Origin: Pleurostoma richardsiae
Taxonomy: Eukaryota; Ascomycota; Sordariomycetes; Calosphaeriales; Pleurostomataceae
Assembly: GCA_030052745.1 (NCBI GenBank)
Contig: JANBVO010000004.1
Coordinates: forward strand, 124,001-188,000
DNA length: 64,000 nucleotides
Direction of reading: 5' to 3'
This document shows, piece after piece, positions 35,401 to 46,460 of the stretch. Each line of letters starts with the position of its first letter. The stretch's first letter is position 1. Under the pieces are notes generated by a model. The model did no database searches. It had not been told where the DNA came from and saw nothing but the letters and a program-made list of their open reading frames with translations. A program made the position numbers and the translations under genes.

Positions 35401-38089
35401 GGTGCGGGCGTCTGAGCAGGTACTATCGTGTACACATACCCGAGACGGATGTGCCCGGAGGCGCTGGCGCATCCCATGTAGTGTGTCTTCCGCCTTTCAC
35501 AGGCTCCCTGTCGCACAGCCAGCCTGGTAAAGGTGGGACTGGTCGTGCCTTCAATCGGAAGAGGAATTAAAAGAGACGAATTACACTGTCCGTTTTGTCG
35601 CGGGGTACAGTGCGTTTCGGGAGATGTAGGTGGTTACGAAAGTAGCCATTCAGCTACTGGATCTTGTAAAGCCCAAACTTAAGTACTCTCGAGCGTCCTG
35701 AGGCTGGTCTGTAGAAGTAGGTATACAAGCTTGGCGCATCGCCCAGTTCTGCACTGAGCAAGAGCCGAAAGTCCAGCAGCGCCATGTGGTGGATCGCGGG
35801 CCAAACAAACCGGGAGGAGCTAGGTGTGGCAATGTTTCAGAAGTAGAGACAGCTCCACGCCAGAAGCGGGATGTCCTTGGACATGCACTGGCAAGAGACA
35901 TTGACGGCGGGAGAGGAAAACCTCGATACAAGGCTTTGACACGCATGACCTGTCATGCTTCTGCAGGCATCTCCCCTTTCAATAGTGATGTACCGTTTCC
36001 GAGAGAGGGTGGAAGAGTGTCAAGTACACATCAGGTGGCTGATAAGCCAGCTCCGCCCAATCCTTTGCCGTGGGCGAAGTGTTGTTACTGGCACTGGAAT
36101 GTACTCGTGTGACACACAGGTCGGTTAGCCTGCGCGTGGTTATTCGGGCGTAGTAGCATTTCGCCCGCCTGCTGTGCTTTGCTTCTTACCTGCCTGTCGA
36201 TGATGATCGACAGCCCAGTCCAGCCTTCGGATCACCGAACCTGACCAGTCTCTCCAAGAAGCAAATCCACAAGCTGGATAGCAAGGCCAGAGCAGAGAGA
36301 GAGATAACCATCGTGCAAGTTGGATGCGACTTAGTTCTCCCAGAGGTTCTGGTCCGGTACCCGTGCGGGCACTAGAAGGCGCTAAAGCTTAAGCCGAAGA
36401 TAGTCTCTAGCCCTGGGGACGATTCCAACCTCTTGGAAGCAGCCCAATCTCACTTCCCCGCCCAGCGTCTACCTCGCAGGAGGAAGCGCGGCGAAGTGGG
36501 CTTAACAGATAATGCCAAGATGCTGCAAGGCTCTTCAGAGAGACGTTTCAGCTCCAGCTAAGCGGCAGAACTTGGTGTTGAAGGGGACGGGGGGAATAGA
36601 TCGATATGAACGGGTATCAAAGAAAGACCTGACGGAGTGACAAAGGTGGACAATCACGTTGTCCAATTGCAAACGGCATCCAACTGCTTCCTGCCACGTT
36701 GAAAGTTCTCATCGCTATTGCAAGCGTATTGGAGCATGGCTGCATGGCGCATTTCTCGACTCTCAGTTCTCCCTCAACGTGCTGCAGTGCGTCCTAGGAC
36801 AGCAGGTCAGGTGTCCTCCATCTGGACAAGTTTCGTTTCGAGGTGTTGCCCCTGAGCAATCAATTTCCCTCACGGTGACTCTGTGTACGCGGAGAAGGAC
36901 TGAGCAATCATATGTCCTAAAGAACTGTTGTGAACAAGGCCATGCCTTGTGTCACACACCAGGACCACAACTTCCAGAAGGACTCCGTTTGAGGTACTCC
37001 TCCAGCTCCTGCAGTTAGGCAGGCCGCATTCGTTGGCTGCGTCGTCTGTGACAATGCCCCGGACGAACTTTGGTCGGACAGCGCCAACAGAGGGTAGGTC
37101 CTCAAGGAGCAAGAGACGTGAAATCCAAGGAAATGTAGGAAGGATTTACCAATGTCTTCCGTCTACTCACCGAGTTCCTATAGCCTCGCTAGCAATTGTC
37201 CCTCTCACCGCCATTTGCAACGACAGGACGATGCCTCAGTATGCAGCGAGAGTCAGGCAGGACACGAGGCAACGCATCTCTCGCCCCAATCAAGATCCAG
37301 GCCTCCCATGAGCCAGTTTCCGAACAGAAGGGTCCCCTGCATAGCGTCCAGATCGCTGCGTGTAGGCTCGGTCTGTAGATGCGCAGGTTCTCTCGACGGG
37401 GGGCAAGACTACCATTGAGAGTCTTGCTATCAGGGACTCCTTCCCTAATTGCTTTGAGATCAAATTAGCTCATCGTCTGCACTATTCCAGACTCTATGCA
37501 CACCCCTACATGCTCCTAGGCACCGGACTCGCTAGATCTGTCGCGCAAACGGCCAGCCAAGATATCGCATTGGGCGGATCGATCTTTAACTACAAGCTTA
37601 TCATGCCCCCAGGTATCGCAGTTCGTGAAGGGTTAGATTTCCAGTTCCGGGATAAGAGAGCCGCGTCACGCCGACTAGCATTGCTTGCTTCGCCTGTGAA
37701 TCTCGTCAAAGGTGTGGAGAGTCTCGAGTCCATGGGCGATGCCGAACCGGAGCGCCGACTAGGACCACCAGAACTCGGACATCGGGCCCTCTGGAGGCAT
37801 TCGCGCCGCCGGTAACTAGGAGGAACCCCAGCCGTGATGGTGCTCAAGGCTGTCAAGACATGATTCGCAGCGCAAGAGGCAAACGTGCCTGCCGCTGATT
37901 TTGCGGTTCGAAAACGACTAAACTTTGACAACCAGACGAGATATGGGGTCGACAAGGAAGGAAAAGCTGGCATGAGGATATAAGAAGGAAGATGGAGTCT
38001 AGACCCGGGCCCTGGGATCTCCGTCGCGGTCTTATTGATCTTCCCATCGGCACATTCTTCCTCATCTCGGCAAGCAGAGCAAACCTGGT

Positions 38090-38116
38090 TACGGAGTACT
38101 CCGTACAGTACGTACT
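38090..38116. repeat. Adjacent perfect palindromes
   Basis: TACGGAGTACTCCGTA (38090-38105) is a perfect 16-bp palindrome, followed after one base by the 10-bp palindrome AGTACGTACT (38107-38116). Together they could fold as two hairpins or serve as dimeric protein sites. Confidence 0.85.
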
Positions 38117-38882
38117 GAACGAGCAGCACCTTACCAGGCTTACCTCAGATAACAGAGGTTGCGCACGAACCACCTGCTCCTTCCTCCCACGCCTCCATTG
38201 TCTCCTCGGCTCCTTCTCCTCGACTGCTTGGCTCCTTGTCTCTCCTTCCTCGCCTTGGCCGTCACAAGGGGGAGGCAGTGACCTCGCCCAAATTGAGACT
38301 CCGCTTCATCACGGGGCTGGCGGCTATCATTGGCTGGCAGCTGGGTCTGGTGTCTGTTTAGGGAAGGTTCGCCAGGGGTTCCAGCGAATCACCGTGTGCA
38401 GCCTCTGATGGTGGTTTCCACTTTGGTGGGTTGGCGCCCCGTTGGACTGTTGTGGAAGTCGCCCAGTGCGCAGCGCGCCATCCCAAGAATCCAAGGGGTG
38501 GCCCGGGCTCTAATTTCGCTCTCTTCAACAACGGGGCAGCCGCTCACTCCTCTTTTCTCTTCTTCTTCACCTCTAGGTCCCGTCGCCGCCGTCAACCTCA
38601 AAGGCCGTGAGAGTCTCTCTTGCATTCCACTCCTTCCCACACGCATCCCCCTGGATTCGACTTCACTCTTTCAGTCGTCTCCGTCCAGTCATTCTTTACA
38701 TCCTCCGGCACTCCGTACATACCTCCCGACGCTCCACCAGCCACGACACGTGCTACGCCCCCCTTCCACGTTCTTGGTCGATACAGAACTAGGCGGGTAT
38801 TGTTTAGTCTGGAACATCCCTTGCGTACGTTCCACCAGCCCCCCATTCCGCCTCGGACATCGCGAGGAACGCATCCGCGAAT

Positions 38883-39011
38883 ATGTCTTCTCTGGAGACA
38901 ATGCAATTGCCACCATTCAAGCAATATGCGCGCAGCCATTCCCGCGAAGGCGGAGGGGATCCTTGCGCTGACCACCCAGCAGAGATAATACAGTCTATTT
39001 CATCGCCATAA
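38883..39011 (+). other. Possible 42-codon upstream ORF
   Basis: ATG at 38883 opens a frame of 42 codons (MSSLETMQLPPFKQYARSHS...) ending at a TAA 82 bp before the start of the 39094 gene. If transcribed in the leader of that gene it would act as an upstream ORF. Transcription start is unknown. Confidence 0.3.
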
Positions 39012-39093
39012 CCGCCCTGAATCCATCCGCAGGGCGACCAGACAGAAGCACCGGCGGCACTCACACTCATTTCAACACACGACGTACGACACG

Positions 39094-39672
39094 ATGCAAT
39101 CATTTCGAAACCTCGTCGCCCGGGGCGCCCTCGCATCCCGGAGCTTAGCCGATGATGGGTCCTCGGATCATGTCATCACCATCATGATCGCCCTTCTCAG
39201 CTTGACGTTCTTTGGCCTTCTCCTCCTTGCCCTTCTCTTCCTACTGCGGCGGTTGCGGCAGCAGCAGCAGATGCGGAATGAGGTCCTGCCGCAGTACAAT
39301 GATGTCAAGCACGACGTCAGACGCACCGGCAACCACCGCCGCCTTACTATTCAGACACACGACGGCCGGTCCAGTGTTGTGGTCTTCAAGGATGGCCAGC
39401 CCATGCTTGCCAACCCCAGCTCTCCCCCGCATTCTCCTGATAACGTCCCCGAGATCCATATCACGTTTCCCGAGGAGGAGGACGAATACGGCCGCAAGCA
39501 GAGTGGCCGGGTTGTTGTTGTCCGTGTCGGCGACAACGCCTCAGTCGGCTTGGAGCCGCTGCACGACGAGCAGCTGCCGGCTTACGAGAGGGAAAGCAAA
39601 ACCCAGTTCTACTCCATCGATATCGACCAGATCGGCGGTTTGAAGGAGAAGGAGCGGAGTGACTACCATTAG
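39094..39672 (+). CDS. Single-pass membrane protein with two LPxY motifs, 192 aa
   Basis: Unspliced gene. After a 27-residue N-terminus there is one strong membrane segment (about 28-51, VITIMIALLSLTFFGLLLLA), then RRLRQQQQ as a positive stop-transfer flank, giving a cytosolic C-terminal domain. That domain contains RRLTIQTHDGRSSVVVFKDG, the Pro/Ser stretch PSSPPHSPDNVPEIHITFPE and VVVVRVGDNASVGLEPLHDE, which look conserved rather than random, but I know no named family for them. LPQY (65-68) and LPAY (161-164) resemble LPxY/PPxY motifs that bind WW domains of Rsp5/Nedd4 ubiquitin ligases. A role as a ligase adaptor is inference. The start is the first ATG before the membrane segment. Confidence 0.75.
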   Translation: MQSFRNLVARGALASRSLADDGSSDHVITIMIALLSLTFFGLLLLALLFLLRRLRQQQQMRNEVLPQYNDVKHDVRRTGNHRRLTIQTHDGRSSVVVFKDGQPMLANPSSPPHSPDNVPEIHITFPEEEDEYGRKQSGRVVVVRVGDNASVGLEPLHDEQLPAYERESKTQFYSIDIDQIGGLKEKERSDYH

Positions 39673-41196
39673 ATTACCCGTTCTCGCTCTTCATATGTCC
39701 ATTTCTTCATTGGATACTGCGACATCACCGGACAGACGGCTGGTCACTCGTACGCAAGATAGGGGGAGTTTGGATATTGAGCGGATCGGTCGCAGGAGTG
39801 CACCTTCGTCCCTCCAGCCGTTCTCGGCTCATAGGACTGCAGCAAGCGCGGCTTCCGCAATGAATTGGATGGATTGGTGACCGTCTTGATGACCTCTCAT
39901 TACTTGGACATATATATACATACGACCCCTGGCTTCTGTCCCAGCCTAAAGAGAGCTTAGACATCCTTTGACTGCTGGATTGACCACAAGATACGACGAG
40001 AAGCAAGCGCTGGTTGTGGCTGAGAGAGCTTGCTGCTATTGTGTATATTCTAATCTTGTATAATTACCCACACCGGCCATGTGGTATTCTTCAATGGCAT
40101 TGTTCTGTTGCGGACCAATTGTCTACTGCAATCTCTGTGATTGTACTAGCATCTGTTTCTAGACTGATAAAGAGTTGCTCGTTCTTCGCGCAACCGGCTG
40201 GGCTGCATCAGGAATAAGTAGCCTCATTAACTGAGGTTGGTTTGGCTTCCTCCAGCGGCTGCAGGTTTGTGGTTCCAGCCCTCGAGTGTCATGTCTATCA
40301 GATGTCGTGGAAGGCACGTCGTATATCAAAGCCTCCGCGTTATCTCAGCTCGCCGAGGTACTAAACAGAGTTTATCTTCTCTACACGGGCATGCGCCGTC
40401 CCAGGAGCCCCTCCAGATCTACTGTATCTATCCCGCATTAATGCACAAAGTTGAGCACTGGTAGGAGCCACTCCCCGAAATAGGATAGACAGCACCGGCA
40501 GTGCCCTCCCCAATAAAGTAGCACGTCGGAAACAAGACAAATGACGCCTCCTGATCGTTTCATTGCCGCACGCGACTGGGTGAGCCTTCTCCTGCACGTC
40601 ACCTATCTAGCGCAGTTACAGACAGCTAGCTCTCTGGATGTCGGCCGAGGTGGTTGCGAGATGCCCGGCTGTCGCTGCTCCAGGCAGCAGAAGGAAATCC
40701 ACCCGTGCAGATCCTAGGAGCCCACCACTCACCTCTCGGGATGCCGAACACCTCCACCCGCACGCGGGAAGGGTTACATGACACCCCCTTGTTAAGGCGA
40801 TGAGCGACTCCCGGGCAGATCTAGAGAACCTGGAAGTGCCAGTAGCGCGTGGATCATTGGAGGGATCTTGTGGGACGATCCGGATGTCGGGAGAGAGACC
40901 AGATGTTCTGAGGCATGTCATATCGGACCGGAGATGGTCTCTGATCGGGAAGGTTCATTTGTAGGCCTCGGTAGATGGGTTGTATATGCTTCTCTACGGC
41001 CCGATCCCTGCTTCTCCTTCCTCCTTTGGGGGAGGGGGTCGAGGACTAGTACCATATATGTAAGTGGACGCCTGCCCCCGGGTCGGCGATGAATCTCCTT
41101 CACCTCCTAATCTGCTTCATCACTGCCTTCGCTGGGAAGGAAAGCAGATGTACATTTTCGCTATAAGACCCCTCCTAGGCATTAGGTCCGTTCATC
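39673..41196. other. Intergenic, 1.5 kb, sulfatase upstream region
   Basis: No gene seen. The part nearest the sulfatase contains CGGACCG at 40924-40930, an inverted CGG pair of the kind zinc-cluster regulators can bind. Whether it is used is unknown. Confidence 0.4.
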
Positions 41197-43073
41197 ATGG
41201 CAGAGAAGAAAACATGGCCGAGCATTGAGAAGCGGCCAGAAGAGCCTGCATTTCGCTTTCCACCCAAGCCAAGTGGGATGAAGGTGAAGAAGCCCAACTT
41301 TATCATCTTCATGCCTGATCAACTCAGGTATGACTCGCTAGGATGTTGTGGAAACAAGGTAAGCCGCTGTTTCTACTTGTCTCGTCTGAAGCCGGTATCA
41401 TGCTTCAACCCACGTACAACCTTCTCATCACCTCGTCTCGGCCCGATGTCGTCTTCACTCCATGCCCCCTCGTCGTCATCATCCACAGAATGAACACCGA
41501 GTAACAGCCCCCCGCCAACAAACACAGACCGTCAAGACCCCCAACATCGACGCCCTCGCCTCCCGCGGCACCCGCTTCGCCAACTGCTTCGTCCAGGCCT
41601 CCGTCTGCGCCCAGTCCCGCTGCAGCATCTTCACCGGGAACTACCCGCACGTCGCCGGCCACCGCTCCCTCGAGAGCCTCATCAAGCCCTGGGAGCCCAA
41701 TCTGCTGCGCTCCCTGCGCGAGCAGGGCGGCTACCACGTCGCCTGCCTCGCGCCCCGCGGCGACACCTTCGCCCCGACCGTCACCGAGCTCAGCGTCGAC
41801 GAGTACGGCTTCCTCGAGACGCCCGAGTTCGTGCCCAAGTTCGGCGGCGGGGGAGGAGGAAAGGGGGCCAGGGAGAAGGAGGACATCTGGGGGAGGCTGT
41901 TCTACAGGGGTCTGCGGAACGCGGGGGAGGCGGCGGACTATGACGACGCGGTGGTGAGGAGCGCACTGAAGTGGCTGGAGAGGCCACCGAAGGACAAGCC
42001 GTGGGTGCTGTTTATGCCGCTCATCTTCCCTCACTGTCCGTTCCAGGTGGAGGAGCCCTACTTCTCGATGTACGACCGAGGGAGCATGCCGGCCCCCTCG
42101 AGCAAGGATGATAAGGTGAGAAAGTCTTCGAGGGCCGTTGTCAGAGAGCCGCCGTTAGCATCTGGTCTTGGCCATAACCTAGTAGACATAAGTTGGCGAT
42201 ACTGACGCGTAGCAGACCGGTTATGAACCTAGGTATATGTCAGTCCTGCGCGACCAGTACGGGACGCACCGGGCAACACCAGAGATATGGGCAGAGGTGA
42301 CCGCGACATACTTCGGCATGATCTCCCGACTAGACGACCAGCTGGGACGCATCGTGGCAAAGACGCAGGAGCTGGGCTACTGGGACAGCACAGTGACCTT
42401 GTTCTTCACGGACCACGGCGAGTACCTAGGCGACCACGGTCTCATCGAGAAGTGGCCGTCAGGCCTCTCCGACTGCCTGACGCGGGAACCCTTGATAGTC
42501 GCTGGCGCTGGCCTGCCCGAAGGTGTTGTGTACGACGAGATGACTGAGATGGTGGATCTCCTGCCGACGGTTCTCCAGATGGCCGGGATAGGCGAGCACT
42601 TTCCCCACTGCGGGACGTCTCTCTGCGACATTTTGGTCTCGGGAGGCAAGACCGAATCCGGGCAGGTCATGAAGCACCGAGAGTTTGCCTTCACCGAGGG
42701 GGGGTTCTTGCTCAGTGAGGAGCCACTGCTAGAGCAGGCGCCGTACCCGTACGACATCAAGGCCGCCCTGCAGCACACGGACACCGCACTCGTCGGCAAG
42801 GCGATCTCGATCCGGGACAAGAGGTGGACGTACATCTACCGGCTGTACGAACCTCCCGAGTTATACGACCGCGAGAAGGACCCGCAAGAGCTGCATAACC
42901 TCGCGGGCGCCGAGCAGCACGCGGCCGAGCGAAGCAGGCTGGAGTCCAGCGTCCTCCGCTGGATGGTCGAGAGCAGCGATTTCCTGCCTTACAAGAAGGA
43001 CCCCAGGTTCCCCGAGGTGAATCTCAAGGATCCCGTGTCGCAGTGGGAAGAGAGAGCGGAGGCGGCTCCATGA
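41197..43073 (+). CDS. Sulfatase (S1 family), 535 aa
   Basis: Hydrolyses a sulfate ester; substrate unknown. Three exons: 41197-41358, 41528-42115 and 42216-43073, total 536 codons, introns 169 and 100 bp. The N-terminal metal site appears in NFIIFMPDQLRYDSLGCCGN. The modification motif is VCAQSRCSIFTGNYPH, with Cys81 the residue expected to become formylglycine; it reads C-x-Q-S-R rather than the commonest C-x-P-S-R. The second metal site is FFTDHGEYLGDHGLIEKW. The ending RDKRWTYIYRLYEPPELYDR is typical of sulfatases. No signal peptide is visible, so the enzyme is probably intracellular, which would fit import of a sulfated compound. Its stop is 143 bp from that of the convergent zinc-cluster regulator, with a sugar porter beyond. 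Confidence 0.9.
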
Positions 43074-43216
43074 CCAGCAGTCCTAGCATCGGAATGGTTG
43101 CTTTCCATTTGCGATGCTTGCCTTCAGTGGGCAAAGTGATGTGCAGCCCATCGACACATGGCTTACGAAATGGTGTAAAACTATTCTCAGCTGTCTGAGT
43201 TGCTTCTAGGTTGTGC

Positions 43217-46200
43217 TTATCCATAGTTCACCTGCCGGAATAGGGACTGGGTTCCCAGATTACCGTCGAAATACGGCATGGGAAATGAGCCGAGGTAGGA
43301 GCTTCCCGGAGTATCCAGAGTATACTGGGCATGTTGCGGGCCTCCAAGGACACCCTGGGAGCTCATATCGATTCGTCTGTCGAATGCTTGCTGTTGAGAG
43401 AGGGTCATCTGTGACATGAAGTCATAAGGGGTCCCGAGATGGAAGTGCGTCTGCTCGATAGGAGACTCGGCAAATCCATGCATAGACTGCTCCTGCGTCG
43501 AACTGGGCTGTGGCTCAACGCTGAACCCACGCGCCTGCGCTAAGTGGAAGGGGAGTTCTGGAAGATCAAGCTCGTGTATGTTTAGCTTGTCCGGCTGAGG
43601 TGGACCGGTCGAGGCATGGCCACCGCGGAACCATCTCTCTGCCATTGAAGCGTTACGTTCAGCATCATCAACGCCGTCGTGATCTGCTTGGGTGAAAGCA
43701 TTCTCCAAGATGTAGTGCGGACCAGGTAGTCGGACGTTATCCGGGGGTTTTACAGCAGGCATCCTGCGTGAGCGACAGCATTAGCAAAGAGGCCCCCATG
43801 ATGTGAACCGTCAGGCCCAAGACAACAATGACTGTGCTTGAGCCGTGGAAGGCATCGTCAAGTTCTGGTAAGGATGGGTAACGGCCACGTACCCGATCGT
43901 GTGTGGTTTGTCGTATTCGGAATCATAATGAAAGTTCTCTACGGTAGCCCTTAGGTCGTGCGTCTGGGAGGATCGTGTCAGCTTCTGGTAGTTGCATTGC
44001 CGATGCAACGGTATGATACGCACAATCTCCTTAACCCTTGGTAGAAAACTGGCCAACGGGGCCAAAACTTCTAGGTTGGACTCTATCAGGGCAGCAAGAG
44101 TGCCGTCATCGATAGACTCGTTACGGCAGAGAGGTGCCGTGCTGTGCTCCCCGAGATCAGAGTATAGATGATGCTGCCTTGCCGCCAGTAATATCTTGGT
44201 GCTCTGTATGACAATTACGGCGAGGTTGTGGTCGGCAGTGAACAGCCTGTCCACTCCAGGGCTCTTGTCAGCTACAAGCCGTTGGAGCATCTGCCAGAAC
44301 CGGGCCAGGCTGACGGCGTAGGCGACGGCTTGTTTCTGTGATTTTCGGATGAACTCATGGGGAAGCCGGCTCAAAAGCCCCGAGTTAGCTTCCTCCCTCA
44401 GTCCAGGCACGGCGAACCGATATAGATCGACATGCAGCTGCCAGTGCCACACATGCAGCATGACGTAGGGGGATCTCTCGGCAGACCCGAACATGCGCTG
44501 GGTATTCAGCTCGGAAAACTTGAGATGGTCCGGCAGAGACTCGCTGAACCGACTTAATTGCGACTGGAGGCTGGTGACACTGTCCATGACCTGCGAGGGC
44601 TCGACACGAGGTCGGCGGGGGTGTTGCGTTGGTGGAGCGACAAATCTCTTCGTGACACTGCTCACGGTGTTAGTCACTCTGGCGAGAAGGACATTGCCCC
44701 ATTAGGTATTCCGCCGCAGCGTACTGATGAACTGTCGACTAACCCGAGAATGTGGTGCCTTATACGGTGAAGTCTAATGTGACAACCATACATAGACAGC
44801 TCTTGGGCCTTCTTGGCGCTAGATGGCTTCTGAGAGATGGGCTCGCTCAGGCTAGGCTTCCCATCCCGAAAAGAATCATTGCTGCAAGGGAACCTCAAGT
44901 ACATCATCTCGTCTCGTAGCACGAGGTGGTCGTCGAAGCCCCCAGAGAGCAGACGGTCCATCATCCAGACCATCCACACGAGACGGCGGGTCCCTTCCTG
45001 TTTTATGAAAGGCCCAGCGGCGTCCCAGTTCAGTTGAAGAGCAGTGATGACCCGAGCAGCCATCGCCAGATACATCCAGACCTTGTTCCAGTGGCCGTTC
45101 ACCCAGTTGTACAAGGTGGCAAGGCCGAGGACTACAAGGTTCTCGCGGGCATCAGCGCGGAGGAAAGAGTCCATGTTGCGAAAGATATGAAAATCGACCT
45201 GGTCAGACCATTGCGACATCATACCGGTAGCCTGCCCTGGTGAGACTATCCGCGAAGTGAAAGAGCAGATGCCTGCGGCTACGACCGAGGACAAGCTGCC
45301 CTCCTCGAATGCCCTGTATATAGTAGGAGGGTGTAGGAATCCATAGCAGGGTATGGGAAAATAGAAGTGGAAGTAAGCGTCGATGTGTTTGAGGAGGACA
45401 TGCCTGTTGGCAAGGACATTTCTGCTTCAGCGTCAGGGGTGTTAGGTCAGGCAGACTGCTGGGAGGGTTTCTTACTCTGCCACGAGAGCACTGGGCTGGA
45501 CGGGATCGAGCGAGTCCGAAGCCACAGGTGTCTCTAACTCTGGCGTGCTAGCACTCACGGTCGACTCTTCTTTGATCAGGATGGGACCGCCGACATCCTG
45601 CCGTCCGGGGCCGTCGGCGAACTGGAGCGTGACATTGGAGAACTTTCTCTTAGCCGCAATATATTCGCAGACGAGATCACCACTTTGGCATCTCCTGCAC
45701 CTGGGAAGATCCCCAGAGCACTTCGTCTAGGTGTTCAGCAACGTCAGCAAGGACACTCGCGAACTGGAGGATAATGAGACCGATAGTGTCGGGTACCTTG
45801 TGAAGGTGGCATTGGCTGCAGGCTCGTTGAGCCCGTTTCCGGAGAGTCCCGGCCTCAGTGAGGTCTCGCGATGGTGTTGTCCTAGATATCTTCTCTACTG
45901 CACCAATGGCAGGGTTAGAACAAGTCGCACTGAGGTATAACGGAGGGTGTACCTTGACTCTGGTCGGAGTCGGCGCTCTGAACAAAGGCGCATGCCAGGT
46001 CGAGCCTCGAACAGTTGGCGCAGGGGCCGCTGCCCTTGTTTCCCGAGCATTTGACCTATATGCTGGAGTCAGAACAGCTCGGTTCATCATGCTAGTATCC
46101 AGAGGTGTCATCGCGATAGAGCGTCACACGCGACTGGCTCAAGGAGGCTGAAGTGGTTCTCGCATCATTCCAACACGCTATTCATCGAGAACAGCGTCCA

Positions 46201-46460
46201 TTTCGGGTCCCAGTAGTTGCGGAACGTGCCAAGCGATATGAAGACACGGGCTAGAGAGTAATTGAGAGCATCACAATTACCTTTCTTAGCCTGCAAGTGC
46301 GGCAGCAGTCGTCCGGGTTGCCGGCGTTTCGGCGGCGCTTAGTCCTGGGGCCGGAGGCCCCTGCAGCCGTAATTGACGACTGCGGAGATGCTGCGGAGGC
46401 ACCAGATCCTCGAGCGCCCAAGCCGTCGCACGCGGCGGGGGTCGGATCCGCCAGGTCCAT
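43217..46460 (-). CDS. Zn2Cys6 transcription factor with two zinc clusters, 874 aa
   Basis: Fungal Gal4-type regulator. Seven exons: 46281-46460, 45953-46055, 45797-45897, 45476-45726, 44744-45421, 43893-44657 and 43217-43763, total 875 codons with every phase matching. Cluster 1 starts CRTCRLRKVKC and has Cys 53, 56, 63, 72, 75 and 82 (spacing 2-6-8-2-6), preceded by KRRRN. Cluster 2 starts CSQCHLHKTKC and has Cys 121, 124, 131, 138, 141 and 148 (2-6-6-2-6). Each cluster is cut by a phase-0 intron directly after the fourth or so basic-region Lys, before V/T-K-C. The middle homology domain includes GLATLYNWVNGHWNKVWMYL and RRLVWMVWMMDRLLSGGFDD, typical of Fungal_trans. The C-terminus is Gln/Pro-rich. 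Adjacent sulfatase and sugar porter are plausible targets. Intron 1 is 225 bp, the others 54-129 bp. Confidence 0.85.

Larger units (their letters stand above)
31604..39093. other. Gene-poor region, 7.5 kb
   Basis: The longest stretch without a supported gene. Open frames reach 217 codons (33087-33740 minus) but occur on both strands over the same bases, lack motifs and change nothing at plausible splice sites. The region contains a GCAC microsatellite (32415-32434), paired palindromes (38090-38116) and a pyrimidine-rich leader before the gene at 39094. It separates two divergent starts, so long promoters, leader exons or non-coding RNAs are possible. Confidence 0.55.

Noticed and set aside
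38330-38971. 213-codon plus-strand frame before the membrane protein gene
   Set aside because: Pyrimidine-rich leader sequence yields a Ser/Pro/Leu-rich chance frame; overlaps frames in other phases and shows no domain.
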